NCBI GenBank assembly: GCA_947259915.1
Contig: CAMYOC010000049.1
Span: 1-64,000 of the forward strand
Source: an uncultured Gammaproteobacteria bacterium
GTDB lineage: Bacteria; Pseudomonadota; Gammaproteobacteria; Steroidobacterales; XN24
Reading direction: 5' to 3'
Length of the DNA stretch: 64,000 nucleotides
This document shows positions 1 through 8,034 of this stretch, piece after piece; positions within the stretch are counted from its first letter, which is position 1, and the number at the start of each line of letters is the position of its first letter. The notes under the pieces were generated by a model. The model saw nothing but the letters and a program-made list of their open reading frames with translations. It ran no database searches and was not told the DNA's origin. The position numbers were made by a program, and so were the translations under genes.

Positions 1-1
1 G

Positions 2-88
2 AGACGACTCAACGAACGACCAAGAGAAACGCTAAACTTCGAAACACCAGCCGAGCGGTTTGGCCAATGTGTTGCATCGACCGATTGA
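2..88 (+). pseudogene. 3' end of an IS30-family transposase (second copy)
   Basis: The first 87 bases read as the last 28 codons of an IS30-type transposase plus a TGA stop. The end, GQCVASTD, closely matches the end of the complete transposase that finishes at 1906 (NECVASTD), and the last 19 bases, 70-88, are identical to the right terminal inverted repeat of that element. The upstream part lies outside the window, so it may be an intact neighbour cut by the window edge or a true remnant. The amino acid differences show it is a related copy, not the same one. Confidence 0.8.
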
Positions 89-260
89 ATCCGCAGCCGT
101 TTGCAGACCTTCACGCGTAACTTCAGGCTGACCCCGGTCTGCGCCGCAGCAATCTGTCCGCAACCCAAAGCGGACATCGCGGTTTCAATCTGGCCGGGTA
201 TGCTTAATGGGCTAGATACAACAACAATACTAAGCAGAAAAATCCTAAGGGGACCAACTC

Positions 261-623
261 ATGACTAAGAAAGTACTCATTTGCATTTCTTTCCTCGCAG
301 CAATACTCCTTTCGTCCGCTACGATGGCGGAAGATGGGGTGGCAGCTGATCCGGAGCATTACACTGTCGAATTTGAAAACGATAGAGTTCGAATCATACG
401 GATCAAATACGGGCCAGGCGAAAAGTCCGTTATGCATACGCATGGCCCGAACGCGGCGGTTTTTCTTACCTCAAATGCTGTTCGCTTTACCCTGGCTGAC
501 GGCACATCCGTGGAGACGACATCAGAGGCCGGTGCTACTCAATGGTCCGATTCGGAAGAGCACTTGCCAGAAAACCTGAGCGACGAACCACTGGAAGTCG
601 TTCTCGTTGAACTGAAAGAATAG
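261..623 (+). CDS. Small secreted cupin-domain protein
   Basis: A 120-residue protein with a clear N-terminal signal peptide (about residues 1-23, ending near TMA-ED). The mature part carries a single cupin-like beta-barrel pattern, with GPGEKSVMHTHGPN as the metal-binding style first motif and a second strand set around residues 80-115. It is expected to be periplasmic. Small single-domain cupins bind a metal or small ligand, but no substrate can be read from this one. An AAGGGG ribosome site lies about 9 bases before the ATG. The gene sits alone between two IS30-type sequences that point the same way, so it may have travelled with them. Confidence 0.75.
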   Translation: MTKKVLICISFLAAILLSSATMAEDGVAADPEHYTVEFENDRVRIIRIKYGPGEKSVMHTHGPNAAVFLTSNAVRFTLADGTSVETTSEAGATQWSDSEEHLPENLSDEPLEVVLVELKE

Positions 624-687
624 TAACTACGAATTCATCGGTTTAAGTCATGGCGGGCACTTCAGCGTTCCTGGAACGTCCGCTTGT

Positions 688-716
688 GGCTGTGACTTCA
701 ATCGGTCGATGCAACA
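688..716 (+). repeat. Left terminal inverted repeat of the IS30 element
   Basis: A 29-bp sequence beginning GGCTGTGACTTC and ending GATGCAACA. It is the reverse complement of 1888-1916 apart from one mismatch at 696. It serves as the transposase recognition end. Confidence 0.85.
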
Positions 717-751
717 CCTAGACTCTAGCACTAGAGCAGGAGGTGTTGCAG

Positions 752-1906
752 ATGAGGAAGAGACGGTACTTTACTCAGCCCGAGATGGAAGAGGTCTGGG
801 ACCGGTGGGAGAGCGGTGAGTCGCTTAACTCGATAGCCCGCGGTCTGGAGCGAGGCCATTCAGCGGTACAGGGCATGCTGTCGAGAACCGGTGGTGTTCG
901 CCCTGCACCGAAGAAGCGTTCCCGCCTTGCACTGACACTGGCCGAACGCGAAGAGATCTCTCGAGGCATTGCCGCCGGCCACACGATGCGAGCGATCGCT
1001 GCACAGCTGGGCCGAGCACCCTCAACGATCAGTCGCGAGATTAATCGCAACGGCGGTCGCCGTCGTTACCGAGCCAACCAGGCCGACGAGGCCGCCTGGC
1101 AACGCGCGCACCGGCCCAAGACCTGTAAACTGGCACAGAACCCTGTGGCAGCGCGCCTTGTGGCCGGGAAGCTGATGAAGCGATGGTCGCCGCGCCAGAT
1201 CGCAGGTTGGCTGAAGCGCACCTACGCGGATGATGAGAGCTTCCAGGTGTCACACGAGACGATCTACCTCACGCTGTACATCCAGGCCCGCGGGGCCTTG
1301 AAGAAAGAGCTGATCAAGTACTTGCGGCGCAGCCGCGCAATGCGCCGCTCACGCCATCACACGCAGAAGACGAGCGACCATGGGCGCATCACCGACGCCG
1401 TGTCGATCAGTGAGCGGCCGCCTGAAGCCAAGGACCGGGCCGTGCCCGGTCACTGGGAAGGAGACCTTTTGTGTGGCAGTAACAACAGCCAGATCGCGAC
1501 CTTGGTGGAGCGCCACACACGCTACGTGATGCTGGTCAGAGTGCCGAGCAAGGACACCAAGACGGTGACCAATGCACTCATCAAGCAGGCCCACAAGTTA
1601 CCGCGGGAACTCTACAAGTCCCTCACCTGGGATCGCGGCAAGGAACTGGCCGACCACAAACGGTTCAGCTTGGCGACTGACATCGACGTGTACTTCTGTG
1701 ACCCACAGCAACCATGGCAGCGTGGCTCCAATGAGAACACGAACGGGCTCTTGCGCCAGTACTTCCCGAAGGGAATGGACCTGTCCAACGTCCATCAAAA
1801 TCGACTGAATGCTGTTGCAAGAGAACTCAACGAACGACCGCGAGAAACGTTAGACTTTTACTCGCCGGCCGAAAAATTTAATGAATGTGTTGCATCGACC
1901 GATTGA
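752..1906 (+). CDS. IS30-family transposase
   Basis: A DDE transposase of about 384 residues that moves the surrounding element. The N-terminal third holds two helix-turn-helix regions, the second around APSTISREINRNGG, which is typical for IS30. The catalytic core shows the expected acidic residues in HWEGDLLCG, TWDRGKEL and NENTNGLLRQYFPKG. The ATG at 752 is preferred because an AGGAGG ribosome site at 738-743 sits 8 bases upstream. A GTG at 743 would add three residues but overlaps that site. The frame is intact, so the element could still be active. Confidence 0.95.
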   Translation: MRKRRYFTQPEMEEVWDRWESGESLNSIARGLERGHSAVQGMLSRTGGVRPAPKKRSRLALTLAEREEISRGIAAGHTMRAIAAQLGRAPSTISREINRNGGRRRYRANQADEAAWQRAHRPKTCKLAQNPVAARLVAGKLMKRWSPRQIAGWLKRTYADDESFQVSHETIYLTLYIQARGALKKELIKYLRRSRAMRRSRHHTQKTSDHGRITDAVSISERPPEAKDRAVPGHWEGDLLCGSNNSQIATLVERHTRYVMLVRVPSKDTKTVTNALIKQAHKLPRELYKSLTWDRGKELADHKRFSLATDIDVYFCDPQQPWQRGSNENTNGLLRQYFPKGMDLSNVHQNRLNAVARELNERPRETLDFYSPAEKFNECVASTD

Positions 1907-1916
1907 AATCACAGCC
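1888..1916 (-). repeat. Right terminal inverted repeat of the IS30 element
   Basis: This 29-bp repeat overlaps the last 19 bases of the transposase gene and continues 10 bases beyond its stop. The first 19 bases are identical to 70-88, the end of the second copy at the window start, which shows both are ends of the same element family. Confidence 0.85.
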
Positions 1917-2211
1917 GTTTCTGGCCGCTCGGGCAAACGCCCGCTTCGAGTCGGTCTGGATCGTTTTGACTCGGGTGAACGCGGTAAGCAGGGCCCGCGC
2001 AGCCGCACCAGATGCGCCATTCCACCCGTTTTTGGTCTATTTCAGGCAACAATTTTGCGTTTAAGATCATGCCAATCAATAGCTTAGGTATTTTTTCGCC
2101 CGAAATCCGCCTGAAGCAATATGCCAACAAAAAGACCGACTGTGGCATTGTTTTGGTCTGGCCAGCCTGCGAAAATTTCGCCCACTGACGCCGAAATGAC
2201 GGAAACGAGCT
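1917..2211. other. Gap between the IS30 element and the DUF882 gene; no gene seen
   Basis: About 295 bases with only short frames that lack supporting features. A small GC hairpin (GGGC AAAC GCCC) lies near 1931. A GGAAACGAG sequence just before 2212 may serve as the ribosome site of the next gene. Confidence 0.5.
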
Positions 2212-2751
2212 ATGAGCCACTGTCCAGATCGACGCCGATTCCTGCGCACCGCCGCCACCCTAGCGCCGATCGCGTGTCTGCCCACGATGGCTTTTGCCAG
2301 CGTGCAGGAGCCCCGTCGTCTGCGCTTCTACCACACGCATACCGCAGAGAAACTCGACGTCGTCTATTTCGAGGACGGCAGCTATCTGAACGACGGTCTC
2401 GGTGAGCTCAATTATCTGCTGCGTGACTTCCGTTCCGGCGAAATCACCGACATCGACCCTGCGCTGTTTGACTTCCTGCATGCGGCACAACAGCGCGTCG
2501 GCAGCAACGGCAGTTTCGAGATCATCTCCGGCTATCGTTCACCGGCCACCAACGAGATGCTGCGCAAGCGCGGCGGCGGGGTGGCCAGGACCAGCCTCCA
2601 TATGCAAGGCAAGGCCATCGACGTGCGGCTGACCGACGCGGATTCAAAACATCTGCGTCAGGCCGGTCTGGATCTGGCCCGCGGTGGCGTCGGCTACTAC
2701 GAAAAATCCAACTTCGTTCATCTGGATACCGGCCGCGTCCGCTGGTGGTAA
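2212..2751 (+). CDS. YcbK-like DUF882/M15-type peptidoglycan peptidase, exported
   Basis: A 179-residue protein of the DUF882 group of zinc metallopeptidases (peptidase M15 clan), which act on peptidoglycan peptides in the periplasm. The N-terminus, CPDRRRFLRTAATLAPIA, has a twin-arginine style motif followed by a hydrophobic stretch, so Tat export is likely. Zinc-site motifs are visible as SLHMQGKAIDVR (His and Asp ligands) and NFVHLDTGRVRWW (the last His). The length and the terminal W-W ending match the family. The exact bond cleaved is not deducible. Confidence 0.88.
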   Translation: MSHCPDRRRFLRTAATLAPIACLPTMAFASVQEPRRLRFYHTHTAEKLDVVYFEDGSYLNDGLGELNYLLRDFRSGEITDIDPALFDFLHAAQQRVGSNGSFEIISGYRSPATNEMLRKRGGGVARTSLHMQGKAIDVRLTDADSKHLRQAGLDLARGGVGYYEKSNFVHLDTGRVRWW

Positions 2752-2844
2752 GCGGCGCCGACGCGTGATCCGATGACGAGCGGCGCGACTGCGCCGAACT
2801 GCCCGGATGCCCTGCGCAGTGTTTGCCGCTAGACTCTGAGCGCA

Positions 2845-3282
2845 ATGAGCGCTATCCAGCCAGCCGATCCAGCGGCCCGTCGCCGGGCAGTCTGGCTGCT
2901 GGTCATCGCCGCAGTGCCTGGCGCGCTGCTGATCATGATCTTCGAACGGCACGGCGCGGCCCTGTTCGAATGGCTGATCTCCGATCCCGCCCGGGCGCAA
3001 GCGCGTCTGCGCCTGACGTTCCTGCTCAGCGGCGCCGTATTCGCATTACCCCTGCTTATGCTGGCAGCGTATCTCCGCTCGCTGGCCAGACGCGTACGCA
3101 AGACCGGGCGGTTTCCGCTACCCGGGCAGTCGGTGCTGCGTGACACGCCGGTGCTCGAGGGTGACCCGGCTCTCGGCCGCGCGCGTATGTTTGAGCACTT
3201 CGCCGCCGCGTTGATGTCCGCGGCCCTGGTGCTTGCCTTTATCTGGTGGCGTATTTTCTCGATGCTGAACGCGAGCCTGTAA
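2845..3282 (+). CDS. Hypothetical membrane protein
   Basis: A 145-residue protein with three probable transmembrane segments, around residues 16-34 (VWLLVIAAVPGALLIMIF), 57-77 and 121-137. A basic, arginine-rich loop follows the second segment. No conserved catalytic motif is recognised. It is preceded by the exported peptidase gene and followed at 59 bp by a glutathione transferase gene, but nothing ties the three together. The ribosome site before the ATG is weak, so the start is only probable. Confidence 0.6.
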   Translation: MSAIQPADPAARRRAVWLLVIAAVPGALLIMIFERHGAALFEWLISDPARAQARLRLTFLLSGAVFALPLLMLAAYLRSLARRVRKTGRFPLPGQSVLRDTPVLEGDPALGRARMFEHFAAALMSAALVLAFIWWRIFSMLNASL

Positions 3283-3340
3283 CCCGCGCGGGAGCGCTTT
3301 TGTCGAGTGACGTGTCGCACTACACCGCTGGAGGATGACG

Positions 3341-3967
3341 ATGCTGAGGCTCTATGACTATCTGGATTCCGGCAACGCCTACAAGATCCGTCTGCTTCTG
3401 AGCCAGCTGGGCTTGCCCTTCGAACGGGTCGAAGTCGACATCCGTCAGGGCACGACCCGGCGACCGGAGTTTCTGGCCAAGAACCCGAATCAGCGGATTC
3501 CGCTGCTGGAATGGCCGGACGGTCGTCGTCTGGCCGAATCCAACGCCATCCTGTTCCATCTGGCCGAGGGCACTGCGTTCCTGCCCGACGACGCCTGGGA
3601 GCGCGCCGAGACCATGCAGTGGATGTTCTTCGAGCAATACAGCCACGAGCCGTACATCGCCGTGGTCCGCGCCTGGCATCACAACGGTCTGGTCGAGGAG
3701 AACAGCGCCGCGCTGCCGGCAAAGATGGAGGCTGGCAATCACGCATTGAACGTGATGGAGCAACATCTGAAGACCTGTCGATTTTTTGCCGGCGACCGAT
3801 ACTCCATCGCCGATATCGCGCTCTATGCCTACACCCATGTCGCTGACGAAGGCGGATTCGACCTCGCCGGCTATCCGGCCGTCGGCGACTGGCTGGAACG
3901 GGTGGCCGGCCAGCCCGGGCATGTCCGGATTGCTGACCCGGTCGGGACCCTGGTTAGCTGGCCTTGA
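3341..3967 (+). CDS. Glutathione S-transferase family protein
   Basis: A protein of about 208 residues with the two-domain cytosolic GST layout. Residues 1-80 form a thioredoxin-like domain with NPNQRIPLLEW (the cis-proline glutathione site) and LAESNAILFHL (the conserved E-S pair that binds the gamma-glutamyl group). The rest is the helical domain, with FFAGDRYSIADIALYAY as the usual N-capping motif. It probably conjugates or reduces small electrophiles with glutathione; the substrate is unknown. GGAGG at 3330-3334 is better spaced for the ATG at 3341 than for the ATG at 3335. Confidence 0.9.
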   Translation: MLRLYDYLDSGNAYKIRLLLSQLGLPFERVEVDIRQGTTRRPEFLAKNPNQRIPLLEWPDGRRLAESNAILFHLAEGTAFLPDDAWERAETMQWMFFEQYSHEPYIAVVRAWHHNGLVEENSAALPAKMEAGNHALNVMEQHLKTCRFFAGDRYSIADIALYAYTHVADEGGFDLAGYPAVGDWLERVAGQPGHVRIADPVGTLVSWP

Positions 3968-4031
3968 GGCGGCGACCGGGAAAACCCGGACCGCCGATCC
4001 GTGACGGCAATTGTTGCGGTGGGCCGGACCG

Positions 4032-5234
4032 GTGACAAACGACACCGCCCCTTCGCGGCGCAGGCTGCCGGCCGGTATCTGGGTGCTGGGCCTGGCATCG
4101 CTGTGCATGGATGCATCTTCGGAGCTGATCCACAGTCTGCTGCCGGTCTTTATGGGCACCGTCCTCGGCGTATCGATGCTGACCATCGGCATTATCGAGG
4201 GCGTGGCCGAAGCCACGGCGGCGGTCACCAAGGTGTTCTCGGGTGCGATCAGCGATTATCTGAAACGGCGCAAGACGCTGGTCGTGATCGGTTACGGGCT
4301 GGCGGCGATCACCAAATTCGTGTTCCCGCTGGCGACGTCGATCGGATGGGTGTTCGGCGCCCGTTTTGTCGACCGCATCGGCAAAGGCATCCGCGGTGCC
4401 CCACGCGACGCGTTGATCGCGGACATCACCCCGCCCGAGCAGCGCGGCGCCGCCTACGGTCTGCGTCAGGCTCTCGACTCGGTGGGTGCGTTCCTCGGTC
4501 CGTTGCTGGCGCTGGTGCTGATGATCTGGCTGGCCAGCGACATCCGCGCGGTGATGTGGTTCGCGGTCCTGCCGGCCATGATGGCGGTGGCGCTGCTGGT
4601 GTTCTTTCTGCGTGAGCCGGGCGGTGTCAGCGAGCAACGTGGCCCGCGCACACCCCTGCGGCTGGGCGATGCCCGGCGTCTGCGGTTCGATTACTGGCTG
4701 GTGGTCGCCCTCGGGGCCGTATTCACGCTGGCCCGATTCAGCGAAGCATTTCTGGTGTTGCGCGCCGAGGATGTGGGTTTGAGCCTGGCCTTCGTGCCGC
4801 TGGTGATGATCGTGATGAATATCTTCTACTCGGGCTTCGCCTACCCGGCCGGCGCCGCCGCGGACCGGATGAGTCGACGCAGCCTGATGCTGATCGGTCT
4901 GGCGCTGCTGGTGGCCGCAGACCTGATGCTGGCTTACGCCAGCTCGCCGGCGCTGGCGCTGGCAGGAAGCGCGCTGTGGGGCCTGCACATGGCCTTTACC
5001 CAGGGCCTGTTGTCGAAAATGGTCGCGGACACCGCGCCGGCCGACCTGCGCGGTACCGCCTTCGGGTTGTTCAACCTGGTCAGCGGCGGCGCGCTGTTGC
5101 TGGCCAGCGTGCTGGCCGGTGCATTGTGGAGCGTGTACGGTCCGGCCGCGACGTTCCTCGCCGGCGCAGGTTTTGCGGTCGTGGCCGCGCTGGGTCTGCT
5201 CGCGCGCGGGGCGCTTCGCGCGCGCGCCGGTTGA
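4032..5234 (+). CDS. Major facilitator superfamily transporter
   Basis: A protein of about 400 residues with 12 predicted membrane helices and the MFS loop motif around GRIGKGIRGAPRDALIAD-type sequence (here DRIGKGIRGAPRDALI). The first helix pair begins at LGLASLCMDASSELIHSLLP, a pattern found in a widespread but poorly characterised MFS subgroup. The substrate cannot be told from sequence. The GTG at 4032 gives a sensible N-terminus. A TTG at 4011 would add seven residues. The stop is followed by a separate small monooxygenase-like gene. Confidence 0.85.
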   Translation: MTNDTAPSRRRLPAGIWVLGLASLCMDASSELIHSLLPVFMGTVLGVSMLTIGIIEGVAEATAAVTKVFSGAISDYLKRRKTLVVIGYGLAAITKFVFPLATSIGWVFGARFVDRIGKGIRGAPRDALIADITPPEQRGAAYGLRQALDSVGAFLGPLLALVLMIWLASDIRAVMWFAVLPAMMAVALLVFFLREPGGVSEQRGPRTPLRLGDARRLRFDYWLVVALGAVFTLARFSEAFLVLRAEDVGLSLAFVPLVMIVMNIFYSGFAYPAGAAADRMSRRSLMLIGLALLVAADLMLAYASSPALALAGSALWGLHMAFTQGLLSKMVADTAPADLRGTAFGLFNLVSGGALLLASVLAGALWSVYGPAATFLAGAGFAVVAALGLLARGALRARAG

Positions 5235-5317
5235 GCCGATGACGCCTGCTCACGTACCCTTGCAGCTGTCCGCGGATTGCGGCAACACCCATCCTCCCGA
5301 TCAAGGAGTGTCGATTC

Positions 5318-5632
5318 ATGTTCTGCGTGGCCTACCGCTTCCATCCGCTCGAGGAGGATGACACCGCGTTCATCGCCTGCTGGAAGGAGATGACTCAGCT
5401 CATCGAAAGCGAGCTCGGCGGCCTCGGCTCGCGTTTGCATCGGACCGAGGACGGCGACCTTTACGCCTATGCTCAATGGCCCGACCGGGCCAGCTGGGAA
5501 CGCATGTGGGAGACCGAGGACAGCGGCCGCATGGCCGAGCTCACCGAGTACTGGCGCGAGCTGGCCGGACCCTCGGAGATCGTTTTCGCCGGCGACGTGG
5601 TCGAAGACCTTCACGTGCCCGGCGGGGCCTGA
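5318..5632 (+). CDS. Antibiotic-biosynthesis-monooxygenase-like (ABM) protein
   Basis: A 104-residue protein that fits the dimeric alpha/beta-barrel (ABM) fold: FCVAYRFHPL and LYAYAQWPDRASWERMW are typical first-strand and W-x-x-x-W helix motifs. Members range from heme-degrading enzymes to quinone monooxygenases and proteins with no known activity, so function is open. AAGGAG lies about 9 bases before the ATG. The gene ends about 50 bp before the start chosen for the next one. Confidence 0.7.
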   Translation: MFCVAYRFHPLEEDDTAFIACWKEMTQLIESELGGLGSRLHRTEDGDLYAYAQWPDRASWERMWETEDSGRMAELTEYWRELAGPSEIVFAGDVVEDLHVPGGA

Positions 5633-5682
5633 GCGGTCCGGCGGGCCGTCTCTGCCACTCCACCTTGCAACAACATCCGCCC

Positions 5683-6744
5683 TTGTCCGCAAACGAATCG
5701 GCGCCCCGGGTCTGGGTCCTGCTGGGCAAGGGCAAGGGTGGCAACGTGCAGATGCTGAATCTGGCCGAGGCCCTCGGCTGGCCCTATGAGACGCGCCAGC
5801 TCTATCACAACGTACTCAATCGCGTGCCCAATCTGTTGCTCGGTGCGTCCGCGTTGAGCGTCGACCGCTCGCGTTCGGATCCGCTCGAGCCGCCGTGGCC
5901 GGACCTGGTGATCGCGGCCTCGCGCCGCAGTGCGCCGGTGGCGCGATGGATCCGCAAGCAGTCCGGCGGTCGCAGCCGTCTGGTGCATCTGTTCCACACT
6001 CAGGCGCCGCTGGATGACTTCAATCTGGTCATCACCCTGCCACAATACCGCTTGCCGAAGCGGGCCAACATCCTGCATCTGCACAGCGCGTTGAACCGCA
6101 TCGACCCGGACCGACTGGTGCGGGACGCGGCGCAATGGCGAGCGCAATTCGCATCACTGCCGCGCCCCCATATCGCGCTGATCGTCGGCGGCACCAGTTC
6201 CTCGTATGTCCTCGATCCGGCCACCGCCGCACGGCTGGGACGCGAGGCGAGCGCCGAGGCCCGTGATGCCGGCGGTTCGCTGTTGATCAGCACGACGCCG
6301 CGCACGCCGGCCGCGGCAGCGGATGCGTTGTTCGCGGACATCGACGCGCCGGCCTTTCGTTATCGCTGGCAGGCGGAGGATCCGGACAATCCCTACTTCG
6401 CGCTGCTCGCGCTGGCCGATCGCTTTATCGTCACCGTTGACAGCGCCTCGGTGCCGGTCGAGGCCTGTGCCAGCGGCAAGCCGGTGGCGTTGTTCGAATG
6501 GCCACGACGCCAGGCGAGCGGCCCCTGGCAGCGTCTGCTCAAGCGCTCGCCGCTGCGACAGCTTTACCAGGCGCTGCTCTATCTCGGGCTGTTCAAGCCT
6601 GCCAGGGACTTCGACGCCTATCACCGGATCCTCAGGGAGCGCGGTCTCGTCAGTCGACTTGGCGAGACCGCGGCAACACCACGTCAGCCGCTTGAAGACG
6701 GTCTGGCCGTGGCCGTCGAGCGGATCAGCGAACTGGTAAAATAG
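5683..6744 (+). CDS. ELM1-family (DUF1022) glycosyltransferase-like protein
   Basis: About 353 residues of the family named after plant mitochondrial fission protein ELM1. Bacterial members are common in lipopolysaccharide and surface-glycan gene sets and look like GT-B glycosyltransferases. Diagnostic features are VWVLLGKGKGGNVQ near the start, PPWPDLVIAASRRSAPVARW, RPHIALIVGGTSSSY, and the C-terminal nucleotide-sugar style segment FIVTVDSASVPVEACASGKP. The start is uncertain: TTG at 5683 or TTG at 5665, neither with a strong ribosome site. A longer frame back to 5476 overlaps the previous gene and lacks family similarity. A second ELM1 domain is fused to another protein at 13793-16180. Confidence 0.85.
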   Translation: MSANESAPRVWVLLGKGKGGNVQMLNLAEALGWPYETRQLYHNVLNRVPNLLLGASALSVDRSRSDPLEPPWPDLVIAASRRSAPVARWIRKQSGGRSRLVHLFHTQAPLDDFNLVITLPQYRLPKRANILHLHSALNRIDPDRLVRDAAQWRAQFASLPRPHIALIVGGTSSSYVLDPATAARLGREASAEARDAGGSLLISTTPRTPAAAADALFADIDAPAFRYRWQAEDPDNPYFALLALADRFIVTVDSASVPVEACASGKPVALFEWPRRQASGPWQRLLKRSPLRQLYQALLYLGLFKPARDFDAYHRILRERGLVSRLGETAATPRQPLEDGLAVAVERISELVK

Positions 6745-6787
6745 CGCGCTTGTCCTTGCTTGACGGGCCCGGCTTGGAATCTTGATT

Positions 6788-7768
6788 ATGCCCACAGATC
6801 ACAGCACCCAGACCGCCGACGACGCGCCCGACTCACGCGCGATCTTTGTGGTTGGGGCAGGACGTAGCGGCACCAGCACCATCACCCGCGGTCTGCAGGC
6901 GCTCGGCGTCGAGCTGGGCGATCGCCTCAAGGCGCCGACGGAGAAGAACCCGACCGGCTTTTTTGAGGACCGGGATCTGCTACGTATCGCCAAGCGCGTG
7001 CGCAGCGAGCTGGGGCTGCGCGCAGAGAGCGTGTCGCTGATCGATCCGGGACAGTGGGGATCGCCGGCGCTGGAGGCCCTGACCAGCGAGGCGGAGGACA
7101 CCATCCGGCGGCGCTTCGGCCGCTACCCGCTGTGGGGCTTCAAATATGCGCAGACGCTGCGCATGCTGCCGTTCTGGGAATCTGTGATGGCGCGGACCGG
7201 CGTCAAGCTCGCTTTTGTGCTTGCCGCGCGTAATCCGTTGAGCGTGGCCCGCTCGCGCAGCAAGCTCGACCCCTTGCGCGGGCTGCAGGAGAAGACCGAT
7301 CTGGAGTGGCTGGTCAACGTCGTCCCGTATTTCCGGCGACTTGCCGGATATCCCTTCGTGGTGGTGGAGTACGACTTGTTGATGGAAGACCCCCGTGCCC
7401 AGCTCACGCGGATGGCGACGGCGCTGGATATCCCGTTGAACGAGGCGAGCCGGCGGGGCATCGAGGAATTCGCCAGCGAGTTTCTCAAACACGGGATGCG
7501 TCACACTCGTTTCGTCGACGCGGACCTGGAGCGTGAACCGCGCCTCAATCCACTGACCCGCGACGCCTATCGCTGGCTGCGCCGGCTGGCCACCGACGAA
7601 ATCAGCGCCGATGACGCGGCGCTATGGCAGGACTGGGCCCGGCTCGAGTCACGTCTGGCCGAGACGGCGCCGGCACTGCGTCATGTCGATTATCTGGAGG
7701 CGGAAGCCCGCCGCCATCGTGGCGGCGCGTTGGGCCGGCTGGCGGCAAAGGTGTTCGGCCGAGGCTGA
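6788..7768 (+). CDS. Sulfotransferase-family protein
   Basis: About 326 residues with the 5' PAPS-binding loop at the N-terminus (FVVGAGRSGTSTITRGL) and a later conserved arginine/serine stretch, ARNPLSVARSRSKLD, matching the 3'-phosphate binding region of sulfotransferases. Members transfer sulfate from PAPS to sugars or other hydroxyls. The acceptor is unknown. It follows the ELM1-family gene after 43 bp on the same strand, so the two may be co-transcribed and act on the same glycan. The ATG at 6788 is preferred over TTG at 6782. Confidence 0.85.
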   Translation: MPTDHSTQTADDAPDSRAIFVVGAGRSGTSTITRGLQALGVELGDRLKAPTEKNPTGFFEDRDLLRIAKRVRSELGLRAESVSLIDPGQWGSPALEALTSEAEDTIRRRFGRYPLWGFKYAQTLRMLPFWESVMARTGVKLAFVLAARNPLSVARSRSKLDPLRGLQEKTDLEWLVNVVPYFRRLAGYPFVVVEYDLLMEDPRAQLTRMATALDIPLNEASRRGIEEFASEFLKHGMRHTRFVDADLEREPRLNPLTRDAYRWLRRLATDEISADDAALWQDWARLESRLAETAPALRHVDYLEAEARRHRGGALGRLAAKVFGRG

Positions 7769-8024
7769 CATTTAATCAGTCTGCTGTGTCGAAGTTTTTC
7801 GATGCGAAAAGATTGCCTGGTTCGGGGTTCGGACCTTAAAAAGCTTCAGTCCGGCCTCGATATATTCTGGCCTGAACCCCATTGCAGCGCCTTAGAGGTG
7901 TCTTTCGGGGTCTGAAAATGCGGGTTTAAGCGCCGAGGACCGGCCAAATCAACCGGGATTGCAAACCAATACAGACAGTTATCGTGGTCCGACCCCAATG
8001 CAAGTCGTCCGACTGAATGCGCAT
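7769..8024. other. Gene-free junction next to the cassette-like region
   Basis: About 255 bases with no convincing gene, more AT-rich at its left end than the flanks. It holds two partly complementary stretches around 7818-7830 (GGGGTTCGGACC) and 7871-7880 (CCTGAACCCC). It separates the sulfotransferase gene from the cassette-like genes and may hold the decayed outer half of an attC site. Confidence 0.4.
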
Positions 8025-8031
8025 GTTAGGC
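7998..8031 (-). other. Partial attC-like site after the ytoQ-family gene
   Basis: On the minus strand a GCCTAAC core box (8031-8025) lies 3 bases after the ytoQ stop codon, exactly where a cassette gene meets its attC site. It is followed by a hairpin-like stretch, CAGTCGGACGACTTGCAT, down to about 7998. A matching GTTRRRY box at the far end was not found, so the site looks truncated or diverged. Confidence 0.45.
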
Positions 8032-8034
8032 GCA

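Larger units (their letters stand above)
688..1916 (+). mobile_element. IS30-family insertion sequence, complete
   Basis: The element is bounded by 29-bp terminal inverted repeats at 688-716 and 1888-1916 that differ at one position, and encloses a single full-length transposase. This is the usual IS30 layout, about 1.2 kb with one open reading frame. The right repeat overlaps the end of the transposase gene. A target-site duplication is not evident from the flanks: TGT lies to the left and GTT to the right. The exact outer edges may therefore differ by a few bases from those given. Confidence 0.9.

Noticed and set aside
1-1916. A proven composite transposon carrying the cupin gene
   Set aside because: Only the end of the left copy is visible, the copies differ, and no target duplication is seen, so this is kept only as a possibility.
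3954-4988. Long minus-strand frame opposite the MFS transporter
   Set aside because: It runs opposite a gene with clear membrane helices, is His/Gln/Arg-rich, and matches the antisense pattern of high-GC genes.
5476-5682. A longer frame of the ELM1 gene starting at 5476
   Set aside because: It overlaps the ABM-like gene in another frame and its extra residues are arginine-rich without family similarity.
7769-8024. A second complete attC site
   Set aside because: One core box and a partial hairpin are visible near 8025-8031, but no matching distal core box was found.
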